45,194 nucleotides of DNA from Clostridiales bacterium (GTDB lineage Bacteria; Bacillota; Clostridia; Saccharofermentanales; Saccharofermentanaceae): positions 1-45,194 of the forward strand of contig JAFZWN010000006.1 in the NCBI GenBank assembly GCA_017617295.1. Direction: 5' to 3'. The stretch's first letter is position 1. Every line of letters begins with the position of its first letter. A program made the position numbers and the translations under genes. Positions 36,925 to 44,686 of this stretch are shown piece after piece. A model generated the notes under the pieces. The model was not told the DNA's origin. It saw only the letters and a program-made list of their open reading frames with translations, and ran no database searches.

Positions 36925-39573
36925 ATGCGCTTTAATAACCGGATAAGATCGATAGTCGCCATCCTGACTGTATCTGTTATAGTAAGTTTTTTCGGGTGTT
37001 TATTGCCTTATGGAACAGGTAAGGTACTTGCTGATTCCGCAGAAGAGCAGTTCTGGTACTCCTTATCATCCGACTATTACTATTCGAAGATGACCGACAG
37101 GCAGAAGCGGTTTTACGATATCGTCAACCGGGAATGCATGAGTATCCTTCTGAGCAATAATAATTGCGGTGATATTACCGTCGACATCCAGAGCCTGGAC
37201 TATAATGTCTCAGACAAACAGGAAATGATGACCATAATGAGGCTCTTTTACGGTGCTAATCCCCAGTATTTCTTTACCAGGAACGGTTATTCTTTCCAAA
37301 GTAACAGAAGGACGGGATCTATAGTCACATTTACCGTCAAGGTTCAGGAAAAATATAAATCCGGGGCCACGAGGTCTTCTGCGAGGGAGAGTATAAGAGC
37401 CAAGCTCCTTGATTATATGTCTGCTGTCCCTTCAGACGCACGGCCCGAGACTGTCGAGAAGATCATCCACGATAAGATGTGCCTTGATATCGAATATAAT
37501 TACGATGCCTATAATGCAGGTGATACATCGGATTATCAGTCCATCTCCAGTGCTGCTGCGGGTCTGTCGGTCTGTAACGGTTATGCGCTTTTATTTGAAG
37601 GGCTCATGAACCATTTTGATATTCCCTGCGTCTATGAATCCAGTGATGATCATGCCTGGAATATCATTAATCTTCACGGATACTGGTATTATGTGGATTC
37701 CACCTGGGACGACAGGAGAGGGGAAGACCTTTTCTATAAATTCTATAACTGTTCGGCAGCCACTTTCGCATCTGATTCCGATCCGAGAACTCATGTTGCC
37801 GAATCGATATATTCGGATTATCTTCCCACTGTAATCTATGACAGTCTGGATGAAGGAGGTACTTCCGCCCGTTTCAGAAACTATTCGGACAGATATTTCA
37901 CGTCTGACGGCAAGACATATTTTATCGTTAACGACTATACTGATGCGTACGGATATCTTGTTATCCCGGTCGACGGGGGCAATACATCCGGTACCGTCAG
38001 CTATAACGGCAATTCCTATACGATAGTGGCGACAGATACCAATGTTACCCGTGAATATCCGACGCCATGTCCCACTACCGCTCCGCAGCAGTATGATCCC
38101 ACTATGGTAAGCGGTTTTGTATGGTTCATGAAGGCTCCCGATAATCCGGGATACATGGTAAATTGCAGTAATTCTTATCATAATACGGATCTTATCGATC
38201 TTGATATCCGTTTTGCTAATCCCACAGGTGATGTCAGCGGAGTTTATTACCGTGTATGGTTTAATGATGTCCTCATTTATACATCTGCAAGAGGAAGTGA
38301 CGAAGGATATTTTGGTGTAGCTTATTCCGGGGCGACCACAGTAGAGACTGCTTCCGGAACCTGTCTTGCACCCGGAAGGTATACGATCAGGTTCTATAGC
38401 GGTGATGTTGAGCTAGGCGGAGAGCATTGTACGGTAACAGCTGATGTTATCTCCTATAATTCTTCTTCGGTAAACGATAATGTGATCGGAGTAAGATGGT
38501 ACCTTTGTAACGGAGATACAGACGGTTACTATATCAATACTTCTGTAATCGATCTTGATATAGACTTTAATCCGGGAACCGACTATTCCGGTATCTATTA
38601 CCAGGTAAGTTATAACGGCAATCATGTCTATACATCTGATCCGGGGCTTAGGGAAGGATATTTCCGTACTTTCTATTCGGGGGCATCGACTGCGACGGTC
38701 AATGGGACAACATATCTGGCTGCCGGTACTTATACGATTGCTTTCTATTCAACTAATGATGAACTTCTCGGAGTAAGCAGCTGTTCCGTTACCGTTGATC
38801 CCGCGTACGTCGGTACTGTACAGGCATCAGGCGAGGGAGGAGTATCGGGATTCGTCGAGAGGCTGTATTCTGTGGCTCTCGGACGCTCCTCGGATCCTCA
38901 GGGCAAGCAGGACTGGATCGAGAGTATCACTCTTGGCGGCAATACCGGTGCGGATGTTGCAAGAGGATTCCTCTATAGCCCTGAGCTTACCGCAAGGAAT
39001 CTCACAAATGCCAATTTTGTAAGAACGCTCTACCGTACTTTCTTTAACAGGGAAGCAGAGGAGACGGGACTTAAGTCATGGGAGACTGTACTGGCTCAGG
39101 GCGGATCACGTCAGGAAGTTATCGAAGGTTTTATCAATTCCACGGAGTGGGCGAATCTCTGTCTCACTTTCGGCATACGCTCGGGAGGCAGCGGAACGCC
39201 CAATATCACCGTTTCTCCTTCTGAAGGGACCATAGGATTCTGTACCAGGCTTTATACGACTTGTCTCGTAAGAAATGCTGATACTGAGGGTCTTAACGCT
39301 TGGGCAGATCAGCTCGCGAATCAGCGTGACACCGGTACAGGCGCAGCTCACGGATTCTTTTTCAGTAATGAGTTCATCGGTCAGAATGTAAGTAACGAGG
39401 AATATGTTAACAGGCTTTACAGAACATTTATGGGAAGAGAGGCAGATGCTGACGGATTCAATGCATGGGTATCTCAGCTAAGAAGCGGTGTATCCCGCGA
39501 GGAAGTATTTAACGGTTTCTCTCAGTCGATCGAGTTCAGCAGGATCTGTGCTTCTTACGGGATAATAAGATAA
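36925..39573 (+). CDS. Secreted transglutaminase-like protein with two Ig-like repeats and two DUF4214 modules
   Basis: Exported protein of 882 residues. The signal peptide (about 1-37) ends near VLA. A transglutaminase-like domain (about 160-265) keeps the papain-like triad C217 (SVCNGYA), H243 (DDHAWNI) and D258 (YYVDSTW). Two homologous beta-sandwich repeats follow (about 393-510 and 520-630), each with YSG-YY-V, N-VYTS and a closing AGxYTIxFYS motif. Two tandem DUF4214 modules form the C-terminus (about 642-755 and 770-880). Bacterial members crosslink or cleave peptides at the surface; the substrate here is unknown. It is the tandem paralogue of the next gene, 24 bases away, but has one more Ig-like repeat. 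An AGAGG site precedes the ATG. Confidence 0.88.
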   Translation: MRFNNRIRSIVAILTVSVIVSFFGCLLPYGTGKVLADSAEEQFWYSLSSDYYYSKMTDRQKRFYDIVNRECMSILLSNNNCGDITVDIQSLDYNVSDKQEMMTIMRLFYGANPQYFFTRNGYSFQSNRRTGSIVTFTVKVQEKYKSGATRSSARESIRAKLLDYMSAVPSDARPETVEKIIHDKMCLDIEYNYDAYNAGDTSDYQSISSAAAGLSVCNGYALLFEGLMNHFDIPCVYESSDDHAWNIINLHGYWYYVDSTWDDRRGEDLFYKFYNCSAATFASDSDPRTHVAESIYSDYLPTVIYDSLDEGGTSARFRNYSDRYFTSDGKTYFIVNDYTDAYGYLVIPVDGGNTSGTVSYNGNSYTIVATDTNVTREYPTPCPTTAPQQYDPTMVSGFVWFMKAPDNPGYMVNCSNSYHNTDLIDLDIRFANPTGDVSGVYYRVWFNDVLIYTSARGSDEGYFGVAYSGATTVETASGTCLAPGRYTIRFYSGDVELGGEHCTVTADVISYNSSSVNDNVIGVRWYLCNGDTDGYYINTSVIDLDIDFNPGTDYSGIYYQVSYNGNHVYTSDPGLREGYFRTFYSGASTATVNGTTYLAAGTYTIAFYSTNDELLGVSSCSVTVDPAYVGTVQASGEGGVSGFVERLYSVALGRSSDPQGKQDWIESITLGGNTGADVARGFLYSPELTARNLTNANFVRTLYRTFFNREAEETGLKSWETVLAQGGSRQEVIEGFINSTEWANLCLTFGIRSGGSGTPNITVSPSEGTIGFCTRLYTTCLVRNADTEGLNAWADQLANQRDTGTGAAHGFFFSNEFIGQNVSNEEYVNRLYRTFMGREADADGFNAWVSQLRSGVSREEVFNGFSQSIEFSRICASYGIIR
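39316..39529 (+). repeat. Copy 1 of a near-identical 214-bp coding repeat
   Basis: This stretch of the last DUF4214 module matches 41725-41938 in the same register (offset 2409), with only scattered, mostly third-position differences. Confidence 0.85.
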
Positions 39574-39597
39574 TAATTTCATCAGGGGGTAGGAATA

Positions 39598-41982
39598 ATG
39601 AGGATAGATAGAAAGATAAAGGCGTTTGCATGTATCTTAGTTTCCGTAGTTTCTTTTGCATCATTTACGTTCTTTGTTCCACAGACAGATCGTAAAGTCC
39701 TTGCAGCCACAGAGGAGGAAACTTTCTGGCGTAGCCTCTCGACGGATTATTACTATGATCAGCTTACTGGCAGAGAAAAGACTCTGTATGAGAGATTTGA
39801 CAGTGCATGTATGGATGCGCTCCTTTCCACAAGCACTCTTTCGTGCGTTCGTGTTGATGATCTTGAAGATCTCCGGTTCACCAGGGATGATGTTGATGTA
39901 TTAGAAGGCATCTATTATGTTTTCAGAGGATCTAATCCCCAGTATTTCTTTATGGACGGAAAATCTTATATCTATTCAAAAGAAGGCTATCTGAGCAAGA
40001 TCTATATCATTTTACATATTGGCGATAACGATTATAATTTCCAGTATGCTGCTGATCGGGAAGCTGCAAAGGCTGATATCAGAGCAATGTTTCTTGAATA
40101 CGACAGTATAATTCCTTCTGATGCACGTCCTGAGACGATCGAAAGACTTGTTCATGATAAGATGTGCCGGGATATCGATTATGATTATTTTTTCTCGAAC
40201 GCGATCCAAGAAGGGCAGACTATCGTTAGCGCGGTCAACGGTCTTACAGTCTGTAACGGTTATTCCATGATGTTTGAGGCTCTGATGAACCATTACGGTA
40301 TTCAGTGCCTGTATGTATCCAGTTTGCCTCATGCATGGAATATCATCAATCTTCACGGCTACTGGTACTATGTCGATGTCACAAACGATGATCAGGATGA
40401 CAACGGTATCTTATCTCTGTTCTATAACTGTTCTTCTGCACAGTTTGATCCCGATGATGAAAATTACATTATAGAGAGTCCGTTTGACAGTCTGGCCCCT
40501 CAGGTTATTTACGATGATCTTGACCAGGATCTTGGCGGATATTTCTACAGATATTATTCCGACCGGTATTTTTCCGTAGACGGTTATACATATTTTATCG
40601 TTAATGATTTTGATGATGTATACGGATATCTGGCTTTGCCTCTTTATGAGAGCACCACTATACCTGATCAGCTTACATATAACAACAGGACTTATAACAT
40701 TATTGGTGCAGGGGAGCCTGTAGCGGATCCCGATACACCGAGTCTAGCCGATCTGTGTCTCGGCACATCATGGATCAATGCCACTGATGGGAACAACCGT
40801 TACGATAATACAACGTTTATAGAAATATTTGCATACTTTGATAACGGTACAGATACATCTGGTGAGTATTATCAGATAGAATATAACGGCAGTCTTATCT
40901 ATACTTCGGAAAGAGGTCAAGGATGCGCATATCTCGGTATTTGGAATCCTTACGCTCCGATAACTGAAGTCGACGGGAATACATACCTTTCGTCGGGATC
41001 CTACAAGATAAGTTTCTTTGACGGTAACGGTGATCTGATCGTGGAAGATACTGCGATCGTAACTGCACCTTTTGTAGAAAACGATCCCGTAACGCCCGTA
41101 GAAACAACACCGGCAGGAGGGACTTCATCATCTGAAGAAGCTCCCGTCGTCCCGGGTTCAGACTCAGGCTCCGGTCCTTCGTCAGATTCCTCATCAGGTA
41201 ATGTAACCACTGATATTACTGCTACACCTGCTCCCGGAACCGAGACAGGCGTCGCAGGATTTGTCGAGAGACTTTATACCATAGCTCTTGGCAGAGCATC
41301 GGATCCCGCAGGTAAGCAGGACTGGATCGACGCGATCACACTCCGTGGCAATACCGGTGCCGATGCAGCCAGAGGATTCCTTTATAGTCCGGAATTCCTT
41401 AATAAGGCAGTATCCAATGAAGAGTTCACGGCGATCCTTTACCGTACTTTCTTTAACAGAGAACCCGATCAGGCAGGCTTTGATGCCTGGGTCAACGCTC
41501 TGAATAACGGTGCTTCCAAGCAGGATGTCATCGAGGGATTCATCAATTCCACCGAGTGGGCGAACCTCTGCCTGACATTCGGTATAAGAAGCGGAGGCAC
41601 GGGAGTTCCAAATATTGAAGTACAGCCCAGTCAGGGAACGATCGATTTCTGTACCAGGCTTTATACCACATGCCTTGGCAGAAATGCCGATCAGAATGGT
41701 CTGATGGCATGGGCGTCCCAGCTTGCCAATCAGCGCGACACCGGTACAGGCGCAGCTCACGGTTTCTTTTTCAGTAATGAGTTCATGGGTCAGAATGTTA
41801 GTAACGAGGAATATGTTAACAGACTCTACAGAACATTTATGGGAAGAGAGGCAGATGCCGACGGATTCAATGCCTGGGTATCCCAGCTTAACAGCGGCGT
41901 ATCCCGCGAGGACGTTTTTAACGGATTCTCTCAGTCGACAGAGTTTGCCCGGATATGTGCATCCTACGGAATCGTCAGGTAA
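39598..41982 (+). CDS. Secreted transglutaminase-like protein with one Ig-like repeat and two DUF4214 modules
   Basis: Exported paralogue of the preceding gene, 794 residues. The signal peptide occupies about 1-36 (cleavage near LAA). The transglutaminase-like triad is C219 (TVCNGYS), H245 (LPHAWNI) and D260 (YYVDVTND). One Ig-like beta-sandwich repeat follows (about 385-490). A Ser/Gly/Pro linker at about 500-545 comes next, then two DUF4214 modules (about 548-665 and 680-792). The second Ig-like repeat of the neighbour is replaced by the linker, which resembles that of the leucine-rich DUF4214 protein. A GGGGGTAGG site precedes the ATG. The pair is probably one transcript. Confidence 0.88.
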   Translation: MRIDRKIKAFACILVSVVSFASFTFFVPQTDRKVLAATEEETFWRSLSTDYYYDQLTGREKTLYERFDSACMDALLSTSTLSCVRVDDLEDLRFTRDDVDVLEGIYYVFRGSNPQYFFMDGKSYIYSKEGYLSKIYIILHIGDNDYNFQYAADREAAKADIRAMFLEYDSIIPSDARPETIERLVHDKMCRDIDYDYFFSNAIQEGQTIVSAVNGLTVCNGYSMMFEALMNHYGIQCLYVSSLPHAWNIINLHGYWYYVDVTNDDQDDNGILSLFYNCSSAQFDPDDENYIIESPFDSLAPQVIYDDLDQDLGGYFYRYYSDRYFSVDGYTYFIVNDFDDVYGYLALPLYESTTIPDQLTYNNRTYNIIGAGEPVADPDTPSLADLCLGTSWINATDGNNRYDNTTFIEIFAYFDNGTDTSGEYYQIEYNGSLIYTSERGQGCAYLGIWNPYAPITEVDGNTYLSSGSYKISFFDGNGDLIVEDTAIVTAPFVENDPVTPVETTPAGGTSSSEEAPVVPGSDSGSGPSSDSSSGNVTTDITATPAPGTETGVAGFVERLYTIALGRASDPAGKQDWIDAITLRGNTGADAARGFLYSPEFLNKAVSNEEFTAILYRTFFNREPDQAGFDAWVNALNNGASKQDVIEGFINSTEWANLCLTFGIRSGGTGVPNIEVQPSQGTIDFCTRLYTTCLGRNADQNGLMAWASQLANQRDTGTGAAHGFFFSNEFMGQNVSNEEYVNRLYRTFMGREADADGFNAWVSQLNSGVSREDVFNGFSQSTEFARICASYGIVR
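41725..41938 (+). repeat. Copy 2 of a near-identical 214-bp coding repeat
   Basis: Partner of 39316-39529. The similarity is much higher here than between the upstream parts of the two genes. Confidence 0.85.
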
Positions 41983-41985
41983 CAT

Positions 41986-43074
41986 ATGGACGATCAGACG
42001 ACATTTCTCCTCAGAAGCTTCGGCCTCGATTACCGAAAGATCTCCGCAGGCTATATCAGGCATCTTCTTGAGGGAGTCATCCGTCGCTATAAACTCTTTA
42101 ACGATATCCCTTATGAGGATTATGTAAGGCTTTTACACGGATATCTGCTTTCTGTCGGTGAGGATAACGATATCGATCTTCTGAGAAAGTCGGAATCTTT
42201 ATGGGGAGATGATGTCCTTACACGTTGGAATGAAGCATATTCAGATGTTTCATCCAGGAATAAAGCCCGTAAAGAATTCGAGAAGATGTTTGAGCCGAAG
42301 CTGTCTAAGCTCGGAAATGAACTGCAGACTTACGAGAAAAGACGAATAGCGTTTGATCCGATCGTTCTTATCGCATCACTTCTTGCATGTCTTCTGATCC
42401 TCGTACCTTTTATCTTTGTAGAGGATCTCGTTACCGATATCGAGGGATTTTACGGATTACCCTTTATCCTCGGCGTTTTATCAGGCGGGATCGCTGTCCT
42501 GCGTTGTTCTTTTCTGTATCCCCGCGGGATAATAAGAGAATACCGCGGGATCCGTTACACCGGTATCGGTGTTCTGATCGGTGCTGCTTGTATACTGATC
42601 TCATTATCCATTCCGAAAGTGTTTCCCGATCAAACTTATACAAGATCACTCTCGAGTCTCTTTATCTGTATACCGCTTACGGTGGGACTGTATTTTTGCA
42701 GTTATAATACCGGACTTAAAGAACTGATAAGATGTAAGACCTGCCTCAAAGGAACACTTCACAAGATCTACAGGTATAAGGCTCCGACTTATGCGGGAAG
42801 GGCACGCGGATATGGTGAACCAACATATTCAGTAACTTATGAATATGACGGGATAACCTATAATAAAGATGTATCGTCACTTAAGGATTTTCCGTTTCTG
42901 GCGCTTAAAAAGCATAATGATAACGAGAGCGTTAAAGTATGGATAGATCCGGATCTTCCAGATATCTTTTCACTTCACAGGATGATACCGCCTTTTGCTC
43001 TTGCAGGACTTCTGATGGCTTTGGGAACCATGGCACTGGGTGTCATCTGTTTAATATTCCCGGAGATAGCGTGA
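41986..43074 (+). CDS. DUF3592-like multi-helix membrane protein
   Basis: Unknown function. A soluble N-terminal half (about 1-120), rich in Lys/Glu helices, precedes four membrane helices (about 123-143, 153-172, 191-210 and 222-237). A soluble domain of about 90 residues follows, with the DUF3592-like pattern PTYSVTYEYDGITY and VKVWIDPDLPDIF. A last helix lies at about 333-355. The start is three bases after the preceding stop with no clear ribosome site, so translation may be coupled. The J-domain gene follows after 10 bases, so the two membrane proteins probably work together. Confidence 0.72.
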   Translation: MDDQTTFLLRSFGLDYRKISAGYIRHLLEGVIRRYKLFNDIPYEDYVRLLHGYLLSVGEDNDIDLLRKSESLWGDDVLTRWNEAYSDVSSRNKARKEFEKMFEPKLSKLGNELQTYEKRRIAFDPIVLIASLLACLLILVPFIFVEDLVTDIEGFYGLPFILGVLSGGIAVLRCSFLYPRGIIREYRGIRYTGIGVLIGAACILISLSIPKVFPDQTYTRSLSSLFICIPLTVGLYFCSYNTGLKELIRCKTCLKGTLHKIYRYKAPTYAGRARGYGEPTYSVTYEYDGITYNKDVSSLKDFPFLALKKHNDNESVKVWIDPDLPDIFSLHRMIPPFALAGLLMALGTMALGVICLIFPEIA

Positions 43075-43084
43075 GGTAAGGCTC

Positions 43085-43861
43085 ATGGATTATCAGAATT
43101 GCTGGCAGATCCTCGGGATAGAAAGGACTAATGATATAAAAGCCATTAAGAAGGCTTATTCGGAACTTGCCAAAAGATACAATCCCGAAGACGATCCCGA
43201 GATGTTCGGGAAGGTCCATAACGCTTATAAACATGCACTTCTGATCGCACGATCACCCGACTTTTCCTATGAACAAACGAAAGTCAGGACTTCTTCCGAT
43301 AAAGAGATCAATGATCAGGCAGAAGAAGAGGATACTGAGGATAAAGCTGATCCTTATGACTTTACTGATATCGATGCCGGCAGGATCCATACAGATCCGT
43401 TGATGCTTGCCAAAGAAAGACTGGTTTACTTCCGTCAGAATAATAAGGCTGATTCGTATCCTGTCCTGAGTTCGATGAAAGAAACAGAGTCAAGACGACT
43501 CGCACGCGAACTTCTTTACCGGTATATAACGTTGGCTTCTGTATCGAATGACACGGATTATCTTCTTTTATACTTTGATGAGCCGATAACTCAGATGTTC
43601 GGACATGACCCGAGATTCCGTAAATGGCTTGCCGCATCTTTATCGGGTTTTAACGGGGAGTCTGACGATCCGTTAATAAGATCATATATCGACGAGCTGG
43701 CTAATGCTCCATCTTTGATGAAATGGAATAGTAATCTGGAAAATAAGGTCAGGGATAAGATGCGGGAGATGCCTTATAAGCTTATCATTCCGTTAATAGG
43801 GATAATTCTCCTTATTGTCATTGTAATCATCATAAAGGCTTTTTTCGGTCAGGCGTTCTGA
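43085..43861 (+). CDS. Membrane-anchored J-domain-like protein lacking the HPD motif
   Basis: A protein of 258 residues with an N-terminal J-domain-like region (about 3-60: WQILGIERTNDIKAIKKAY, then KRYNPEDDPEMF). The essential HPD tripeptide of DnaJ proteins reads NPE here, so classical stimulation of DnaK is doubtful. An acidic linker (about 72-98) and a helical middle region follow, then a single C-terminal membrane helix (about 232-252), which leaves the J-like domain in the cytosol as a tail-anchored protein. It pairs with the DUF3592-like membrane protein. It could be a structural adaptor. Confidence 0.78.
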   Translation: MDYQNCWQILGIERTNDIKAIKKAYSELAKRYNPEDDPEMFGKVHNAYKHALLIARSPDFSYEQTKVRTSSDKEINDQAEEEDTEDKADPYDFTDIDAGRIHTDPLMLAKERLVYFRQNNKADSYPVLSSMKETESRRLARELLYRYITLASVSNDTDYLLLYFDEPITQMFGHDPRFRKWLAASLSGFNGESDDPLIRSYIDELANAPSLMKWNSNLENKVRDKMREMPYKLIIPLIGIILLIVIVIIIKAFFGQAF

Positions 43862-43892
43862 GTCCGTGATACGACCTTTTTTGGTAAAAGTC

Positions 43893-43921
43893 TTGACTTT
43901 ATAATTTGTTACATCTATAAT
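43893..43921 (+). promoter_or_regulatory. Promoter of the His-Gln-Lys tRNA operon
   Basis: TTGACT and a perfect TATAAT with 17-base spacing, ending 21 bases before tRNA-His. Confidence 0.88.
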
Positions 43922-43942
43922 TTCTAGGCACTTCAAAAATAC

Positions 43943-44019
43943 GGTGGGATTAGTTCAGTTGGTAGAGCGCCAGTTTGTGGCACTGGATGTCGTGGGTTCG
44001 AGTCCCATATCCCACCCCA
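43943..44019 (+). tRNA. tRNA-His (anticodon GTG)
   Basis: Cloverleaf of 77 bases including the extra 5' G typical of tRNA-His, which faces C73. The acceptor GTGGGAT pairs with ATCCCAC. The anticodon loop is TTGTGGC. CCA is encoded. Confidence 0.96.
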
Positions 44020-44038
44020 TTTTTTTACCCTAAAATAC

Positions 44039-44113
44039 TGGGGTGTAGCCAAGGGGTAAGGCACGGGTCTTTGACTCCCGCATTCGTAGGTTCAAATCCT
44101 GCCACCCCAGCCA
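44039..44113 (+). tRNA. tRNA-Gln (anticodon TTG)
   Basis: Cloverleaf of 75 bases. The acceptor TGGGGTG pairs with CACCCCA, the anticodon loop is CTTTGAC, and CCA is encoded. Confidence 0.96.
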
Positions 44114-44116
44114 TAT

Positions 44117-44192
44117 GATCCATTAGCTCAGTCGGTAGAGCACTTGACTTTTAATCAAGGGGCCTGGGGTTCGAACCCCCAATGGATCACCA
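44117..44192 (+). tRNA. tRNA-Lys (anticodon TTT)
   Basis: Cloverleaf of 76 bases. The acceptor GATCCAT pairs with ATGGATC, the anticodon loop is CTTTTAA, and CCA is encoded. It is the last tRNA before the AT-rich region. Confidence 0.96.
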
Positions 44193-44201
44193 GACGAAAA
44201 T

Positions 44202-44263
44202 ATATCCTTGTTCGATTCAGTCCTCGACGCATGCGTAACTGATTATGAACAAGGATATTTTTA
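44202..44263 (+). terminator. Long-stem terminator of the tRNA operon
   Basis: ATATCCTTGTTC pairs perfectly with GAACAAGGATAT (12 bp). The 33-base interior contains a secondary TCAGT/ACTGA pairing. A T-run follows. Confidence 0.85.
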
Positions 44264-44308
44264 TGCATGCGTCTGCGTAAGAAATCTCACAGGGATATAT
44301 TTTCCCGA

Positions 44309-44326
44309 AGTGCGGAAGTCCGCGCT
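44309..44326 (+). other. Hairpin AGTGCGG-AAGT-CCGCGCT
   Basis: A 7-bp stem (one G-U) with a tetraloop, in the otherwise gene-free stretch 44264-44478. No clean T-run follows, so its role is unclear. Confidence 0.4.
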
Positions 44327-44416
44327 CAGGCTTTTATTCGTTTTTGTATTTTATTTTGTTATTCTAGCAATATATGGATAAAAGTATTTAGAAATTATAA
44401 AGATAAATTTTTTGAT

Positions 44417-44455
44417 TTGACATTCAAATTGTTTTCAATTAATGTAAATTTACAT
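44417..44455 (+). promoter_or_regulatory. Possible operator-promoter: TTGACA box and perfect 14-bp palindrome
   Basis: A consensus TTGACA (44417-44422) is followed 19 bases later by the perfect palindrome ATGTAAATTTACAT (44442-44455), which covers the expected -10 position. This layout suggests a repressor operator. Confidence 0.4.
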
Positions 44456-44478
44456 CAAATTGGTAAGGGGATATCTAT

Positions 44479-44574
44479 ATGAGAAATTATTTAATGATTC
44501 ATGTTTCAGTTTGCTTTGATGAATATTTTACGGTTTCGATTCCAGTTACTGTACCCGAAAGTGTTGATTATTAA
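44479..44574 (+). CDS. Possible 31-residue small protein
   Basis: A short frame from ATG with AAGGGG eight bases upstream, beginning MRNYLMIHVSVCF and ending in TAA. It lies just after the palindrome and possible promoter. There is no recognised family, and it could be chance in AT-rich DNA. Confidence 0.3.
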   Translation: MRNYLMIHVSVCFDEYFTVSIPVTVPESVDY

Positions 44575-44622
44575 GAGCCTCTGAAATTATTCTTAAATAT
44601 TCCTTAATTCGCTTAAAACCGC

Positions 44623-44651
44623 TTGATTATGAGTGTTTTGATTAATACAAT
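44623..44651 (+). promoter_or_regulatory. Promoter of the final partial gene
   Basis: TTGATT and TACAAT with 17-base spacing, 35 bases before the ATG, with AAGGAAAGGG in between. Confidence 0.7.
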
Positions 44652-44686
44652 CTAACAAAAATATACAGAAGGAAAGGGATTAGATC

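Noticed and set aside
41194..42063. Minus-strand open frame of 289 codons over the second transglutaminase gene
   Set aside because: Antisense shadow; a similar frame arises opposite the related module at 39106-39351 because the modules are repeated.
44267..44482. Plus-strand frame of 71 codons
   Set aside because: No ribosome site, composition of random AT-rich DNA, and it spans a hairpin and the palindrome.
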